From Neckera pumila (taxonomy: Eukaryota; Streptophyta; Bryopsida; Hypnales; Neckeraceae), in the NCBI GenBank assembly GCA_963969595.1, contig OZ018409.1, positions 560,501 to 624,500 of the forward strand: a stretch of 64,000 nt of DNA. The letters are read 5' to 3'. The position numbers and the translations under genes are program-made. The notes beneath the pieces were generated by a model. That model made no database searches. It had not been told where the DNA came from and saw nothing but the letters and a program-made list of their open reading frames with translations. The stretch's first letter is position 1. Each line of letters starts with the position of its first letter. Below, in pieces: positions 1 through 11,881 of the stretch.

Positions 1-143
1 CTCAGAATGCAATTGTATAATATTACCTTCCTCAAGCTCCTCGATGGCAGTTGTTCTATATTGTTGGATGGTTGTACGGGCTTTTGCTGTAGCATTAGTC
101 CTAGCTGCTAATCCTCTAGTGATAGCAATGTGACAATTTGTCT

Positions 144-548
144 TCAACTTTGTCTGCCACCTCTAGGCCGACCATAGCCACGAATACCCCAAAATCCAAA
201 ATTCATGATCCATTCAATGGATTGACTTTGCCTGCATTTCAAAGCAGAGCATTTTGTGCCTGCGGTGAAGTTCACCAACACACACCATGGATGATATAGG
301 TGTTTGTAGGTGGAGACAACCATTTTAAAATGGAGGAAGGCAAAACCGCACAGGGCAGATAAGTCCTTCTCTCTTGTGCCTGCTCCTCCTATGACATACA
401 CTAGGGGCAACGTTGCAAGTGAAAGCCGGCAGGTGCACGCCCCAAATAAGCATGCTCCTCTTACAAAGCACAGACTTGCAAGCGCATCTTTATAACTTGC
501 TGGCGCTCCAAATTGAGTGCCTCTTCTAAGCTGATGTCTTCCAAGCAT
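144..548 (-). pseudogene. Cysteine-rich zinc-binding C-terminal fragment, partial
   Basis: An open frame of about 134 codons ends at a stop near 144. Its C-terminal half has a spaced cysteine/histidine pattern: ALCGF, then HLYHPWC, then KCSALKC, then EW. This resembles a zinc-finger module seen at the C-terminus of plant transposon-encoded or uncharacterised proteins. The family comparison is from memory and unproven. The first in-frame ATG-like start is not convincing, so this is more likely the last exon of a longer minus-strand gene whose earlier exons are missing or degraded. The sequence just upstream (550-900) is repeat-like. A chance open frame is the alternative, but the regular Cys/His spacing argues against it. 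Confidence 0.35.
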
Positions 549-589
549 CCAAGTTAATCATTGACATCCAAGTTGACATCCAAGTTAAT

Positions 590-870
590 ATGTTGACAAT
601 ACCAAGCATGCCACTGAAAGACGCACAATTCCAAAGAACCATAATTTGGCATAATAGGTTTGACAAATAACTCAAAAATCCAAAACTTCCCCACCGTAGG
701 TCAAAATGTTACAAAGCAAAGCCCGTGCACCCCTCCTTGCCAAGGACTTTCCGATGGTACCGAGCATGCCACCGTGGGACGCACGGTTCGGGAGATCTCA
801 CCATGACAAACAAACAAAACAAAGCAAAACAAACAAAACAAACAACCCTCCTTTATGGATGGATACCATA
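590..870. repeat. Dispersed repeat, same family as 35.0-35.24 kb
   Basis: The block reads like the repeat at 35040-35240: accaccgtaggtc-type text, then a phrase on protein-free DNA ending in runs of CAAAACAAA. A shorter internal duplication is also visible, with the AAGCATGCCACTG-like phrase at about 600-640 echoed at about 755-800. No coding potential is evident. It appears to be a degenerate copy of the dispersed family that dominates 33-40 kb. Confidence 0.5.
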
Positions 871-899
871 CAAACTTAACCTTGAAACGCTCTGACATC

Positions 900-2228
900 C
901 ACTTTTTGGACGATGAACAGAGAGCTTCCAGACACTCTTTTATCCAATGAACTTCTCATTCATCCAATGTAATACTTGAATGTTGAAAAGGCAACCTTCT
1001 TGAATGGCCAATTTCATATAATTCCAGTAAATGGTCTTTTAGTACAAAGATATAAGCAAAAATATGCCAAAAGTTGAGAAAGGATCAAGACGTTTCGGGT
1101 TAATACAAGAGATAAAAGAGATGTATGGCCTGTAACTTAATTTTTGGATGACCTTCAGAGTGCAATTCCGAGTTGCTCGTGGAGATGCTGGCCGTCAGAT
1201 TGTCATGATCGGACGGATGAGAATCTGTTAAAAATTAGGTTTCTGGTTTTTAAGGGATGACTCATTCTTTTCTCTGCTCTCACTTGGTCGCTCTCGTTTT
1301 GCTCTGATCGCTTGCATTTTGCTCGTACAACCGTTTATCCTATCTGTCGTCTCTCTTTGGCTCGCTTACTCACTTGTGCAGATTTCTGCTTCGGTTTCAT
1401 AATCATTGGAGCGGGAGTTTGTCTGTGGTGTAGTTTGTGTCGCGTGGTGTGGAGCGCGTAGGAGCGACTGCAGAATTTACAGAAAGCGGGAGCAGTTTTA
1501 GGTACTCTAGATTGTAGTTTGTGTTAAGTGGCGAATTGCGCTTGTTGTTCCTCATATGCTACCTGCGTAGTAAGGGGTAAGGGGCAAGTTGCGGGAGCGC
1601 GTGGGAGGCGCGTTCGTTTTTGGACGATGTTTAGGGTTTCGAGTAGACGCTATCTCGTGGATTTTGCTGTGAGAGTGTTTTGACGACTAGGTAGTGTGCT
1701 AGGGTTTGTTAGGTGATGCGCACGAGACGGAGAGATATGGGAGTTTCGGCTGCTTAAGTTGTTGTGCGTCGCCTTGTGATGAAGGTTTTTTGGGTGGCGA
1801 ACTGTTGCTGTAATTCAGCTCTAAGTGAATTTACGTTGTTGATGGTAGGGTTTAATTGCGGTTTGATCCTATCTGGAGTCTGGTAGACTGATCATGGGGG
1901 GAGAAAAAAGGACCCCCCAATGTTGGTTAATAATGTTATGTCCATAAGTGTTACAAAATTATCTGGATTAGAGTACATTCCGCGTCGTCTTTCTCCCTTG
2001 TTTTTTGGCTGTTTTTTGTTGTGTTGCAAATTGTTTTCCAGGTTTGCTTTCTGATTTGCAGCTCGCGCTTACTCGCATTGTGAGCGAACTTTGAGAAACA
2101 GGCTTAGGGTTTTTCCAACGCGTTGTGTCCTCAGTTTCCAGGGTTTCTCAAACGTAGTGTATAGATTTTAAATTTTTGCTGCTGCGGAGATCAGGGTTTG
2201 CTGGTGTGGAGCGTTGCTTGCTCCTAGA
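900..2228. other. Gene-free stretch; probable promoter and leader region
   Basis: No open frame of note is present. GC content and TG-rich text rise after about 1140 compared with the AT-rich spacers elsewhere. The stretch runs into the duplicated leader of the gene at 2809. I infer it contains that gene's promoter and 5' untranslated sequence. No TATA box could be singled out. Confidence 0.3.
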
Positions 2229-2413
2229 CGTTTGCTGCTGAGAGTTGCTTGTCCCGCATCACGTTTGCTGCTGCGGAGAGTTTCAAGCGAGCTGCAGGAG
2301 ATAGTTTCTTGCGTTTGCTGCTGAGAGTTGCTTGTCCCGCATCACGTTTGCTGCTGCGGAGAGTTTCAAGCGAGCTGCAGGAGATAGTTTCTTGCGTTTG
2401 CTGCTGCGTCAAG
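2229..2413 (+). repeat. 83-bp tandem duplication in a 5' leader
   Basis: Two essentially identical 83-bp units (2229-2311 and 2312-2394) are followed by the start of a third (2395 on). Each begins CGTTTGCTGCTG and ends before the next CGTTTGCTGCTG. The duplication lies upstream of a good splice donor (AAG|GTACGT at 2497/2498), so it is probably transcribed as 5' leader of the downstream gene. The near identity implies a recent event. Confidence 0.75.
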
Positions 2414-2808
2414 TTTTTTTGCGTTTGCTGCTACGGAGAAGGTGGTTTAGGGTTGCTGCTGAAGCGTGGACGTCTACGACGGCCGCGATCGACCAAGGTA
2501 CGTTTTTCTCATTTCAGAAACTTCAACTTTAATTTTGGACATTCCGAAAACTCTCAGTGGAATTGTCTAGGCGCATTTTGTCAGCGTAGTATTTTCTTTG
2601 GGCATTTACTGTAGCTAGCATTTACTGTTGTTGTACCTTGAGCATTCCTGCGATCTTCACGCATTTTGTTTTTCTTGAGGTCCACTATTCTTTCAAATTG
2701 TCCAGCAGTTTTTTGCTTCGTTGTTTGCTTGTGATGTGCGCTTCGTTGTTTGCTTGTTCGCCTAATATGTTTGTTTGCGTTTCTAAGAAACAGAAGGAGC
2801 GGACTCTT

Positions 2809-3690
2809 ATGGCGATGCTCTATGAGGAGTCCTCGAACGATTATGGAGGATGCGGCCAGGTTCCCACTCGACCTAGCAGCAGGGAGGAACTTTTAAGTGG
2901 GTACGCAATTCATAGGCCGTGCACCTTCGAGAGCCTCAAGCAGTTCAAGAAGGTTTGCGAAACAAGCTCAGCGGCTTTGGCTGATGGAAAGCAGTACGTT
3001 GCATTCGAAAATGTTACATCCAAGAATCTAGAAGACATTGAGAAGTGGCGGGAGGACTCAAACAAAAACCTTCCAAGTATGAAAATTTTGTATGACCGAG
3101 TGAGTGAAATTCTTATTGTGAAATTCATGCCTGGTAGTTTCCATGGCATAGCGATAGGCATGTTCAATGCCCTCTTTTCGTCAAAGTTGCCCGGTGTCTT
3201 TTCACTTGTAGGCTTGTTAGCAACAAAGTTTGAAGCAGGGGATAGAGCCAAGGAAGGCGACAGCGGGTACAAACCGCAGACTCGCATCTCACACGACTCA
3301 TGGCCGTCTCTCATGGTGGAGACAGGAGTGTCTGAAAGCTTGCAGCAGCTGCGAAACGATGCAAGGTTCTGGTTGACCAAAAGCGTAGGAGAGACTCGGG
3401 TGGTGATAGTATTGTCTATTGATACTGTTGCAAAGAAGTTGAAAATCGAAAGGTGGGAAGATGTTGCGAAGATTCGACCGTCACGTCACAGCACACCTCT
3501 TTACAATCCAGGGATGGTGCAATCTATCACACTAGAGCATGGTGTTCAATATGCAGGTCCCGCCTTACAGACCCCGGTTGCAAAAGTATATGATCAACCT
3601 CTGTCCCCAAACCTTGGGGCAAATGACTTTGAGTTCACAGCCCAGGACCTGGAGTGCTTCAACACTACATATTGGAAAGTATTGCAGTAG
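2809..3690 (+). CDS. PD-(D/E)XK nuclease-like hypothetical protein
   Basis: Intact frame of 293 codons starting MAMLYEESSN. The start was chosen because a strong splice donor at 2498 and an acceptor (AAACAG|AAGG, about 2791) would place a leader intron just upstream. The same frame is open back to 2638 but with no ATG before 2733. The core reads D151 in GDSGYKP, then E171 in WPSLMVETG, then LRNDARFWL, then a beta strand VVIVLSID and KIERWE. This order matches restriction-endonuclease-like (PD-(D/E)XK, Uma2-like) hypothetical proteins known mainly from fungi and some plants. The catalytic lysine is not obvious, so activity is uncertain. No signal peptide or membrane segment is seen from this start. 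It may be a transposon passenger or a host gene. It is one of the few frames here without a stop. Confidence 0.55.
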   Translation: MAMLYEESSNDYGGCGQVPTRPSSREELLSGYAIHRPCTFESLKQFKKVCETSSAALADGKQYVAFENVTSKNLEDIEKWREDSNKNLPSMKILYDRVSEILIVKFMPGSFHGIAIGMFNALFSSKLPGVFSLVGLLATKFEAGDRAKEGDSGYKPQTRISHDSWPSLMVETGVSESLQQLRNDARFWLTKSVGETRVVIVLSIDTVAKKLKIERWEDVAKIRPSRHSTPLYNPGMVQSITLEHGVQYAGPALQTPVAKVYDQPLSPNLGANDFEFTAQDLECFNTTYWKVLQ

Positions 3691-3699
3691 CTTGACTTG

Positions 3700-4200
3700 C
3701 ATTCAGGTGACTTTCTTTCTTAAGATTTGCTTGATGTATTATTTTGCTTGGTAAGTTATTTATTTGTTTATTTATGATGATTGAGATATCAATTGCAGCC
3801 AGATTTGAGGAACTCCTACCCATTTTTAAGTTTTCATACACTTCACAAATTCCCACAACGATTTTGGAAATTAGATTTTTCCAACACATTAGAGACATGT
3901 CAAACTAGAAATAGCACACTTAAATTATATGAGTTCTTAAAACACTTCTTCACTTTTTCAAAATTCAGTTAAACTTTTTAGTGAAAAAATATTGTCATAC
4001 GAGTAAATTTTTTCCAAGATTTTTTAGGAAGTGAAATGAGAATTATTCAAGGAATTGTCAGGTTAGAATTTCACAAATTAAAAATAGAAATTTGAATTCA
4101 AAATTAAAAAGTAAATTATGACTCCTAATTCTTACATTTCTTGTTATGCACTTTCAAAACCATCCATAAACCATGATATATAAACATTCAATACACTTTA
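3700..4200. other. AT-rich spacer
   Basis: AT-rich DNA with no supported gene. Its last 110 bases (4090-4200) recur in diverged form at about 4880-4980, so it belongs to the duplicated repeat block described next. Confidence 0.4.
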
Positions 4201-5590
4201 GGAACAAATTTGTAGAGAAATCTCTAAGACAAATCACTAGAGATCTTCATAGTATCTTCTCCACATCTTAGACTGAATTGGAAAAATATTGCACACAAAA
4301 AGTGTGATGATATAGAACTTTGGGGAAAAAATATACAGGTTCTTCAGTACTCTAGAGCATTTCTATTTAAACATATCTTCAAAGAACCACCTCTCCAAAC
4401 ATCTTTCATCAATCTTCCCAATGGTGATATCTTTTATGTAAAAAAATGAACTTTTAGATTAAGTGAATGAAAACTATCTAAAAATGGAAGCAAGTGAAGA
4501 TCATGTGAAAACAAATTACTTTAGAGATAAAATAAGCTACTTCACTCAAGTGAAGTTGTAGTAAAAGAAGTTTTGACATAGAGTTCATAATCACAGGGGC
4601 AGAATTTGTAGTTTGGGCCCCAAACTTAAGTGTTTTGGTTTGAAACTTAAGTGTTTTGGTCTAAAACTTAAGTGTTTCGGTCTGGAACTTCAAGAGTTTG
4701 GGTCCCAAACTTCAAGTCTTTTGGCCCAAAATTTCAAGTGTTTGGGTCCGAAACTTCAAGAGCCAAATGTTGCAAGTGCTTGCAACTCCAACTTTTGGAT
4801 CAATTTTTTGGCCTAATTTCCTCAACAAGTCAAATGATATGCTCATATCTTTCTTTTTACATCTTGAAGTTTTAGATCCAAACTCATGTTGTTCATGTCT
4901 CCTAATTATTACATTTCCTATTATAAATTCTTAAAACCACCCCAAAAACATAGATATGTAAACATTCAATACACTTTTCAAGTTTTCAAGTACTTTTGAA
5001 AAAAATTTAAAAATAATTATAAAACATTCAAATTTTTAGTACAAGTACAAAAGTTTGTGTCCACTTGTGCATTGGTGAATTAAATGCATTGTTAAAGACT
5101 CTTGCAAAGCTTTCATCAAATTTTTTTAATTCATGAGTTCAGGTACAAAAATTTAAGAGTTTTGGCCCCAAACTACAAATACTTGGAACCTTCACTTTAG
5201 GAACCAATTTTTGAAACCATCTCAAAGAGAAGTCACTACAAATCCTCATATCATCTTCTTCATGTCTTAGAATAAACTGAAAAAGTATTGCACATCAAAA
5301 GCATGATGATACAAAACTTTGGAAAATAAATTACAAGTTCTTTAGCACTGTAGAGCATTCCTCTTTAAACATTTGTACAAAACACCACCTTTCTAAATAT
5401 CTTTAATCAATCTTAGCAATGTGATATCTTTTGGGTAAAAAAAAGGATTTTATATAAAGTGAATGAAAATTATCTAAATATAGAAGCAAATAAAGATCAT
5501 GTGAAAACATAGTACTTTAGAGATAAAAGAAGCTACTTCACTGAAGTTAACCTAAAGTAAAAGAAGTTTTGACATACAGTTCATGGTTGG
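4200..5590 (+). repeat. Direct duplication of about 380 bp, about 1 kb apart
   Basis: The text at 4200-4590 recurs with moderate divergence at 5210-5585. Both contain the phrases ATTGCACA..AAAG.TGATGATA, ACTCTAGAGCATT or a close variant, GATCATGTGAAAACA, and GAAGTTTTGACATA. The flanking piece 4090-4200 recurs at 4880-4980. The pair could be two copies of one transposon or the ends of a single decayed element; no target duplication was identified. Confidence 0.6.
4612..4775 (+). repeat. Tandem repeat of about 27 bp
   Basis: Five to six degenerate units of the form TTTTGGTCTRAAACTTMARG follow one another, each with a period near 27 bp. Related text reappears near 5155-5180. The short open frames here are products of the repeat and are not proposed as genes. 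Confidence 0.6.
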
Positions 5591-5948
5591 AGAGGCACTA
5601 ATTAGAGCGATGGATGGCTTGGATCTCTTTGCCTAATCTAACGGTTACAATTACGGATGGCTTGGATTGAGTCGGGGGATCCTACAGCTGTGGTCGATTT
5701 AGGGTTTGGGGATACTTGTTGTTCTTTTGTCCTCCTTCTGTCTTGTCTTTCAATCTCTTCATTTGCCTCATCTCTTGAGAGCTGTGTGTGCGAGGTGCTG
5801 TGCATCAGTGGCGTCGAGCTTTTGTGTGTGGAGGTGAGCTTTGTTACTAGAGAATGATTTGGTTTAGGTGGTTGTGCAGGGTTTGGATTAAGCTTGCGAT
5901 CATTTCTTTGATTGGGTGCTGATCCTATCGTGGATGCAGGGGTTCACA

Positions 5949-7301
5949 ATGGAGTATGTCTACTTCAAGACGGATACATTTGGACTTGCCCAAATTTGTT
6001 GTACCCGTGAAGGAAGGATCTCTTTTTCTGTGCTTGGTCCCAGATTTGGGTTGGATCCGACTTCCATTACATTGAATGGACCAAGTTTTCATGTAGAAAG
6101 ACTAATTTTGGAGTATACCTGGGCGGAGATCAAGAATGAATTCTCAAAGAGGGGACAACTTGACGGAACGGAAGTTAATCATGTTATTGTCAGTGGTGCG
6201 GCTCTAGTTCATGCAGTGCCTATAGGTATGTTTGCCGGGCACACTTAGTCTCTTCTGGTTTAGGGCTTAATTCCTGGTTTTGTGCGAGCATCTCTTGTTG
6301 CCCTCATTGAACCCGCTGTTGGTGGTATGTTTTCTAACTTTGCTCTGTTTAGATTGGCGAGGTCTTTTCTTTTGATCATTGTTTCCTTACCTTCATTTGG
6401 TTGTATTTTGTATTCTTGGGTGCGTTCTTGGATGGATGTATCTCATTGGTTCTGGTCTTTTGTGGGTTCAGCCTTTTAATCTAAGCATTTCTTTATGTCT
6501 TTGTAAGATTTGCACTGAGGGGTTCAAAGGATTAGTTAGGGTTCAAAGGATTAGTTAGGGTTCATTTAATCCGCACTACTTACAGTTGTAGAACATGCTT
6601 TCGTGGTGGACTGATTAGGGTTGAAGGTAGAATAAGCATGTTTCCAGAGGAGGCATTTTAATGTACTGCTTGTTTGCATTGGGCAATTGGGATTCAAAGG
6701 TATTGAGCTTGGAAACTTCCTGATAAAGCGTGTTTTACATCTACTTTGGCAAGGGATGCCTGACGTTTAGATATGCATCTTCTTGAGTCAATGGTTGTTC
6801 AGCTTTGCTCATCAATTGCATATATTATTCAAGTTGTAGGCAGTAAGAAATAAGATGCATATTGATTGAATTAAGGAATAGCAAATAGGACTTTACTATG
6901 ATTTTGAATTACATTCAATGGTTCAAATTTGCATTCTCACTTTACCTAAACTAAATCAAAGCAACCATACTATCTCAAACTTGCTTCGTGCAGGTTTCAC
7001 CAAAATTGTTACGAGAGGAGAGCTTTCACAATTGAATAATCACCTCAGTGTTACATGCTTCCCGCAACAAGAACAAATATAGTCGTCTAAGGCTCCGATA
7101 GAGCAGAAGTTCTCCTCGAGTTCCTCGCAAGCTCCCTACACGTTCCCAAAATCTGCTGAGGTTCTCCCATAGGTGGCGTTCCCGGCACCCCCCATGGTAC
7201 AGGGTGATGTTCCTGACTTGGGAGCGTCATCCCTTACAACGGGGGCATTAAAAAAACTGAGAAAGCAGTCGGACATAGACAATTTGATCAATATATATTG
7301 A
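5949..7301 (+). pseudogene. Two-exon gene of unknown function, two in-frame TAG codons
   Basis: Exon 1 runs from the ATG at 5949 (MEYVYFKTDTFGLAQICC) to a donor at 6225/6226 (ATAG|GTATGT). An acceptor (GTGCAG|GTTTCACC) opens exon 2 at 6994. The split codon joins in phase, giving VPIGFTKIVTRGEL. The frame then continues to TGA at 7299-7301, interrupted only by TAG at 7080-7082 and 7170-7172. Both would be CAG before a single C-to-T change. Total about 194 codons. No family is recognised. Exon 1 looks globular; the C-terminus is Ser/Pro-rich. The correct splice phase and the long stop-poor frame argue that this was a real gene. Further upstream exons are possible around 5657-5857. Confidence 0.45.
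6519..6562 (+). repeat. Short tandem repeat in the intron
   Basis: The phrase GGTTCAAAGGATTAGTTA occurs twice back to back with a partial third copy. It lies inside the proposed intron of the 5949 gene. Confidence 0.7.
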
Positions 7302-7309
7302 CAAAATTA

Positions 7310-10300
7310 AAAGCTATGCAAATATATACTACACAAGAACTGACAAAAGTAAAAGCTATGCAAACACTATACAATCAATACTAACAATGATTTGCATAAG
7401 TTTTCATAGAAAGAAAAAAAAATTCATGCTTAATTGAGAAATTAGATTTGTTTTTCAAGAAAATTTTGAATATGTTGTGTTCAAAGTAGCACACTTGCAT
7501 ATAATGAAATTTCAAAATTATTTCATATTTAATTGCTTTTAATTTAATCAAATTTATTAGTGAATAAAAACTCTTAATATAAGTACAAAATTTTCAAAAC
7601 TCTTTTATTAGTATAGAAAACAAGCATTCATTTTGGAATTTTATGGCCAAAGTTTGATGAATTTTAAAATTTTATTGAGTGAAAAATTATTGATTAAAAC
7701 ATGACCTTGAGTATGTACATTTTTCATAATTACCTCCAAAAAACTCCAAAAATATCTTGAAAAAATCATACTCCTTCTATCCTACTAATAACCTCTAAAA
7801 AGCTTCCCTATGAGGGATTAACTACAGTTTCAGTCTTTGTGCTTGTAATACAGGCACTCAAAAACCAATAATCCACTATAAGAGGATGGGGGTATTTTAA
7901 CAAGGAACTTAACAAAACAGTGGTTGAAAACTTGAAATGACAGTACCTGTTATTGAATGTGACACTCTTTTTCCCGAGTTAGTCTATTAAGTTGACCATT
8001 GCTTGCTGGTCACTTTGAATTAAGGCAGCTCTGCATTATTGGTCAGGACACTGTGCTCTCCGGTTTAGCAGGAGTAGTTCTTCAACGATTTGTCGTAGTC
8101 CTGTCCTGTTTTTAGATATGTGAAACTTGGAAATACTTAGTAAAGTTCAATCCGACAGAGTTCTGTCAGAGTTTTCTTATCGTGTGCCGCTTTACTGGAC
8201 TCCGCATAGTTTTTTGTAGTGCCGTGTTCACACGAGTGTCTAGCCATTGTTAAGCATGTCCTCTATATTACCATACATTTACATGAATTCACTACTTTTT
8301 CTCATGCATTTTGGGTGCCTCTCTTATACAGTGACAGGTAATGACTTCTTATCAGTAATCCATCAACGAACTTTACCTCAAGAGAAAAATAAAAAATTAT
8401 TCATGGGACCACCACCGTTTCCATTACATTTCAGCTGAAATCAAGACTGTTTTGATTGCAAATCTGTCATTTCTGTAACATGGCATGAGATAAGTTTGTA
8501 TGATCACGTTGAGTTCACATCGATGATTTTTACAACTCACGATTATCACTTCCTCAACCGTTCCAATTCATCACTCCGAAACCTCATAAGTATATTTGAA
8601 TTATCAAATCTCCAGCAATTCATTCCTAATTTAATGACATATTCAAATTGGTATGAGGGAGATTTCATAAGATTTTAGAAAATCTTTTGCAAATCTGCAG
8701 AAGAATTGCCTTGCAGTCCTCTTCTTTGGCCTGCATTCTACACTTCCCTACCAATTCTCAGTCTCTTTCCTACAAAGAACTCCGCTCTTCGTTTTTGCTG
8801 CACCTGCGGACACCTAAATTGTCCTTCTTCTCATTCCTCTCCTTTTCGTAGCGCCATTTGTTGAAAAAATAAAATGCCGATACACCAATAATGCAGTGCC
8901 ATGACTACAAGAGGAAGGTGATCAGGAATACCTGAGAAGTCCTTCAAAATTTTTTTGAAGAGGTCTTTGTTTGATTGCTTGGTTCGTTCCTTATTTTCCT
9001 TCTTTCCATGACTTCCATTTCATTTCCGCAAACTTAGCATACAAGATGTTCTTGTCATTCACCCTACCATAATATCTACAAAACTGCCATGACCTTCAAC
9101 TGGCACTTCCTCTGCTGTGTGGTACCACCGTGTTGTGCTATATTTTCTTCGCTTTCCTTTGGCACCGGACAACCACCTGCATCCCCTGCTTTGTAGTTTC
9201 CTAGCAACAAAAAGTATAACCCAGTTTTCAAATAAGACTGTAATCACTCTCACTATAATTAGTCTCCCTTTCTCATACACTTGCTCATTCTGTTCTCCAC
9301 TGCTTCTATGTGCTAGTTCCAGTACTGGCATAAGTGCACATATTCGCCGCTCCTACAGAGATTTGCAGCTTGGTTCTCAACAACCTATGCACGGGAATTC
9401 ACCAACACCGGTGCCGGCTTGCAATACAATGGCAGCATCCTCATTTTGCTTGTCGCCATCAACTTTAGTTCCAAAAGCGGCCACCCCTCCATGCGTCATT
9501 TGGATATGGATTGAAAGATTTCTTAGTAAGACAAAACATCCTGGAGCAAGAGAAGGTGAAGTTCACTCTTGTCGGCTGGTATCTTTTCAAAGTCACTTCA
9601 GTTTCAAAATTCGACCCTTTGGCAAGTGGTACAAATGACAACGGCGGCAACTGCCTCAGCTTATACCTCTCCAAAATTCAATCGGCCGGTCTTCTTCTAT
9701 TCTTCTCACTTCATTTGAATACCCTTCTGAAGACTGCTCGAACTGAATGCGCGGACTTTTGGTTCAATCATGGGCTCTACCTTTTCCTAATCTGGTCATT
9801 CAACTTCCAAATGCAACTTCGGATCTTCTAAGGACTTGTCAAACTACAAGGAATGCGTGCTTTTCATTCTTTTCCTCCCCGCTTAGCATCCTATACAATA
9901 CCACAAACATACTTGTATGTAAATAGTTGCAGTTCCAAGTTCTTTCACTTCATGCATAATCGGTTCACAAGGACTATAGAAACAGCGGATGAAGTTACTC
10001 TTCGTCAATATATATTAACCACTCTTTCTTTTTCGGCTCCACATCAGTATTTTTAAATGCTAAAAACATTTTGACCTTTTAAAATCTTCTTCTGCATTGT
10101 TCTATAGAACAATCCACTCCTATTTGCAATTTTGAATCCGGTTATCCAAATTGTGCTTTGCATGAACTCACCGCCCCCCTAAAACTTCTAGGTTTTCCTT
10201 CTCTGTTTGTACTTACCTTATTTGTGCATGCCAGCACCACTCCATGTCTAATATTCCACAAATCCCGGTGTCCTTGCACTCTTGCAATCACAATGAAGTG

Positions 10301-11440
10301 GATCTTGTCGAACATGCTCTCATTCTTGCACCTTCAAGGACACTGCACATTCCAGTTCTGTCTGCAGTTCTTCATGGTACACGTTATTTTCCATTGCTAC
10401 AAAGACTTCATGAAAGAAAAAGAAATCATTGCCTCAGACAAAAACGTTAGAACATGATGTGCACTTTGTCCTCCATGACTGCCATCTCAAAAGTGGTTCA
10501 CAAATAATTGCAACACTTACCATTACCTGCCCTGCAATTCACTGACCAAATCCTTTGGAATTCCACGATTCAATGCTTCTCGTCAATCAAAAGAAAAAGA
10601 ATAACAAAAACCATAGCATCAATTTGGTAACTACTCTACATTTTTGGGAGACGTTGCACTTGAAATTCATAAATATAGAACTCAAACTCTAACACATTCT
10701 ACTCTTTCACGACAATTGAAATGAAATGCATAGGTGCAGAGTCATGCATTTTCTTAATGTCTGAAACAAACAGTCGTACTAATTCCTAGATCACAATAGT
10801 GGATCCACTTCTATAGAGAATTCACCTAATACGTCTTCTGGAACCTCCACATTCAAATGCTATCACGATTCCTTTGAATACTAACATCGCATTATTTCTT
10901 CCTGCAGCAATTCAATGAGATAGCAGTTGTCACTATCCAGTCACCCACTGCCGCATTTGTTTAAGGTCTTCTCAAGCCTTCTATGAAACATGAAGGCATT
11001 TTACCTTCCTTTTTTTTTTTTTCAAATGCCCCGCCTTATCACATAATATTGACAACATAAGACTATAATCTCCATTCTTCTAGCACAACAAATGCAGATG
11101 TCCAACATCAAACAAATTTAACTTCGGTTCAACAATTTGTTGTGTCCTGACGCTTGCCGCATGAATAACAATTGGTAAAATCCTCCCACTAGAAGTCATC
11201 AAATTCATATATGAACTCCATAATACAACTCTGACATTTTCTTCAACAAAATGATACAATTTCCTTCACTCAATCCTAATCCACTTCTCTTTCATTTACA
11301 GATTCAGGAAGTCACATACCTCTGTGAAATGTGCGTCACAAAACTCATGTGCCTCTTCCCGCACATTTTTTTATTATTCACCATCTTTTGGTTACCTACA
11401 TTTGAAAAAAAAGGAGGCATAGAAACTATTAGGTAAACAT
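7310..11440. other. AT-rich region without a supportable gene
   Basis: Only short open frames of low quality occur. At about 8203-8214 the plus strand reads TTTTTTGTAGTG, which could be the right end of a CACTA-type element, but no matching left end or target duplication was found. From about 8.7 kb the plus strand becomes pyrimidine-rich, as would a heavily decayed minus-strand coding or transposon region. A short phrase EEVPVEGHGS at about 9100 (minus) resembles EETIEEGHGS at about 12830 (minus), hinting at shared ancestry of the two pieces. Confidence 0.3.
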
Positions 11441-11453
11441 CCACTTCAAATTA

Positions 11454-11881
11454 AACACCATATTCACTAAAATGAGAGATTGGAGATCTCTCAAAATAGT
11501 TTGGTTGATCTTGACCTAAATCATCAGTTTCCATCAAAATGAGAGTTTTGGATTGAATTATAAAACCTTTCAATTTTAAGTCAAATCCGCAAGGCTTTAT
11601 ATCAGTTTAACTCGATTCAAGTTAAATTGATATAAAATCTTTTAGATTTGACCTAAAATTGAAAAGTTTTATGTCATTTTAACTTGATTCAAGTTAAATT
11701 GGCATAAAACCTTTCAATTTTAGGTCAAATCTGAAATATTTTATGTCAATTTAACTCGAGTTGAGTAAAATTGACCCTAAACTTTCAATTTTAGTTGAAT
11801 TGCCATAAAATTTTTTGTTGAGTTTTCTTTAAATTAACTCTCATTTCAATGGAAAACTCTCATTTTAGTGAATATGGTGTT
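11454..11881. mobile_element. MITE with 25-bp perfect terminal inverted repeats
   Basis: The first 25 bases (starting AACACCATATTCAC) are the exact reverse complement of the last 25 (ending GTGAATATGGTGTT). Internally the element is made of several alternating copies of a unit containing TTTAACTYGATTCAAG and CAATTTTAGGTCAAATC in both orientations, so it can fold extensively. Flanks are TTA-rich and the target duplication is ambiguous. The inner part of the terminus is shared with the MITE at 32338-32585. No coding capacity. Confidence 0.8.

Noticed and set aside
7872..8214. Possible small CACTA element from CACTATAAGAGG to TTTTTTGTAGTG
   Set aside because: Termini do not match beyond the first bases and no 3-bp target duplication is present.
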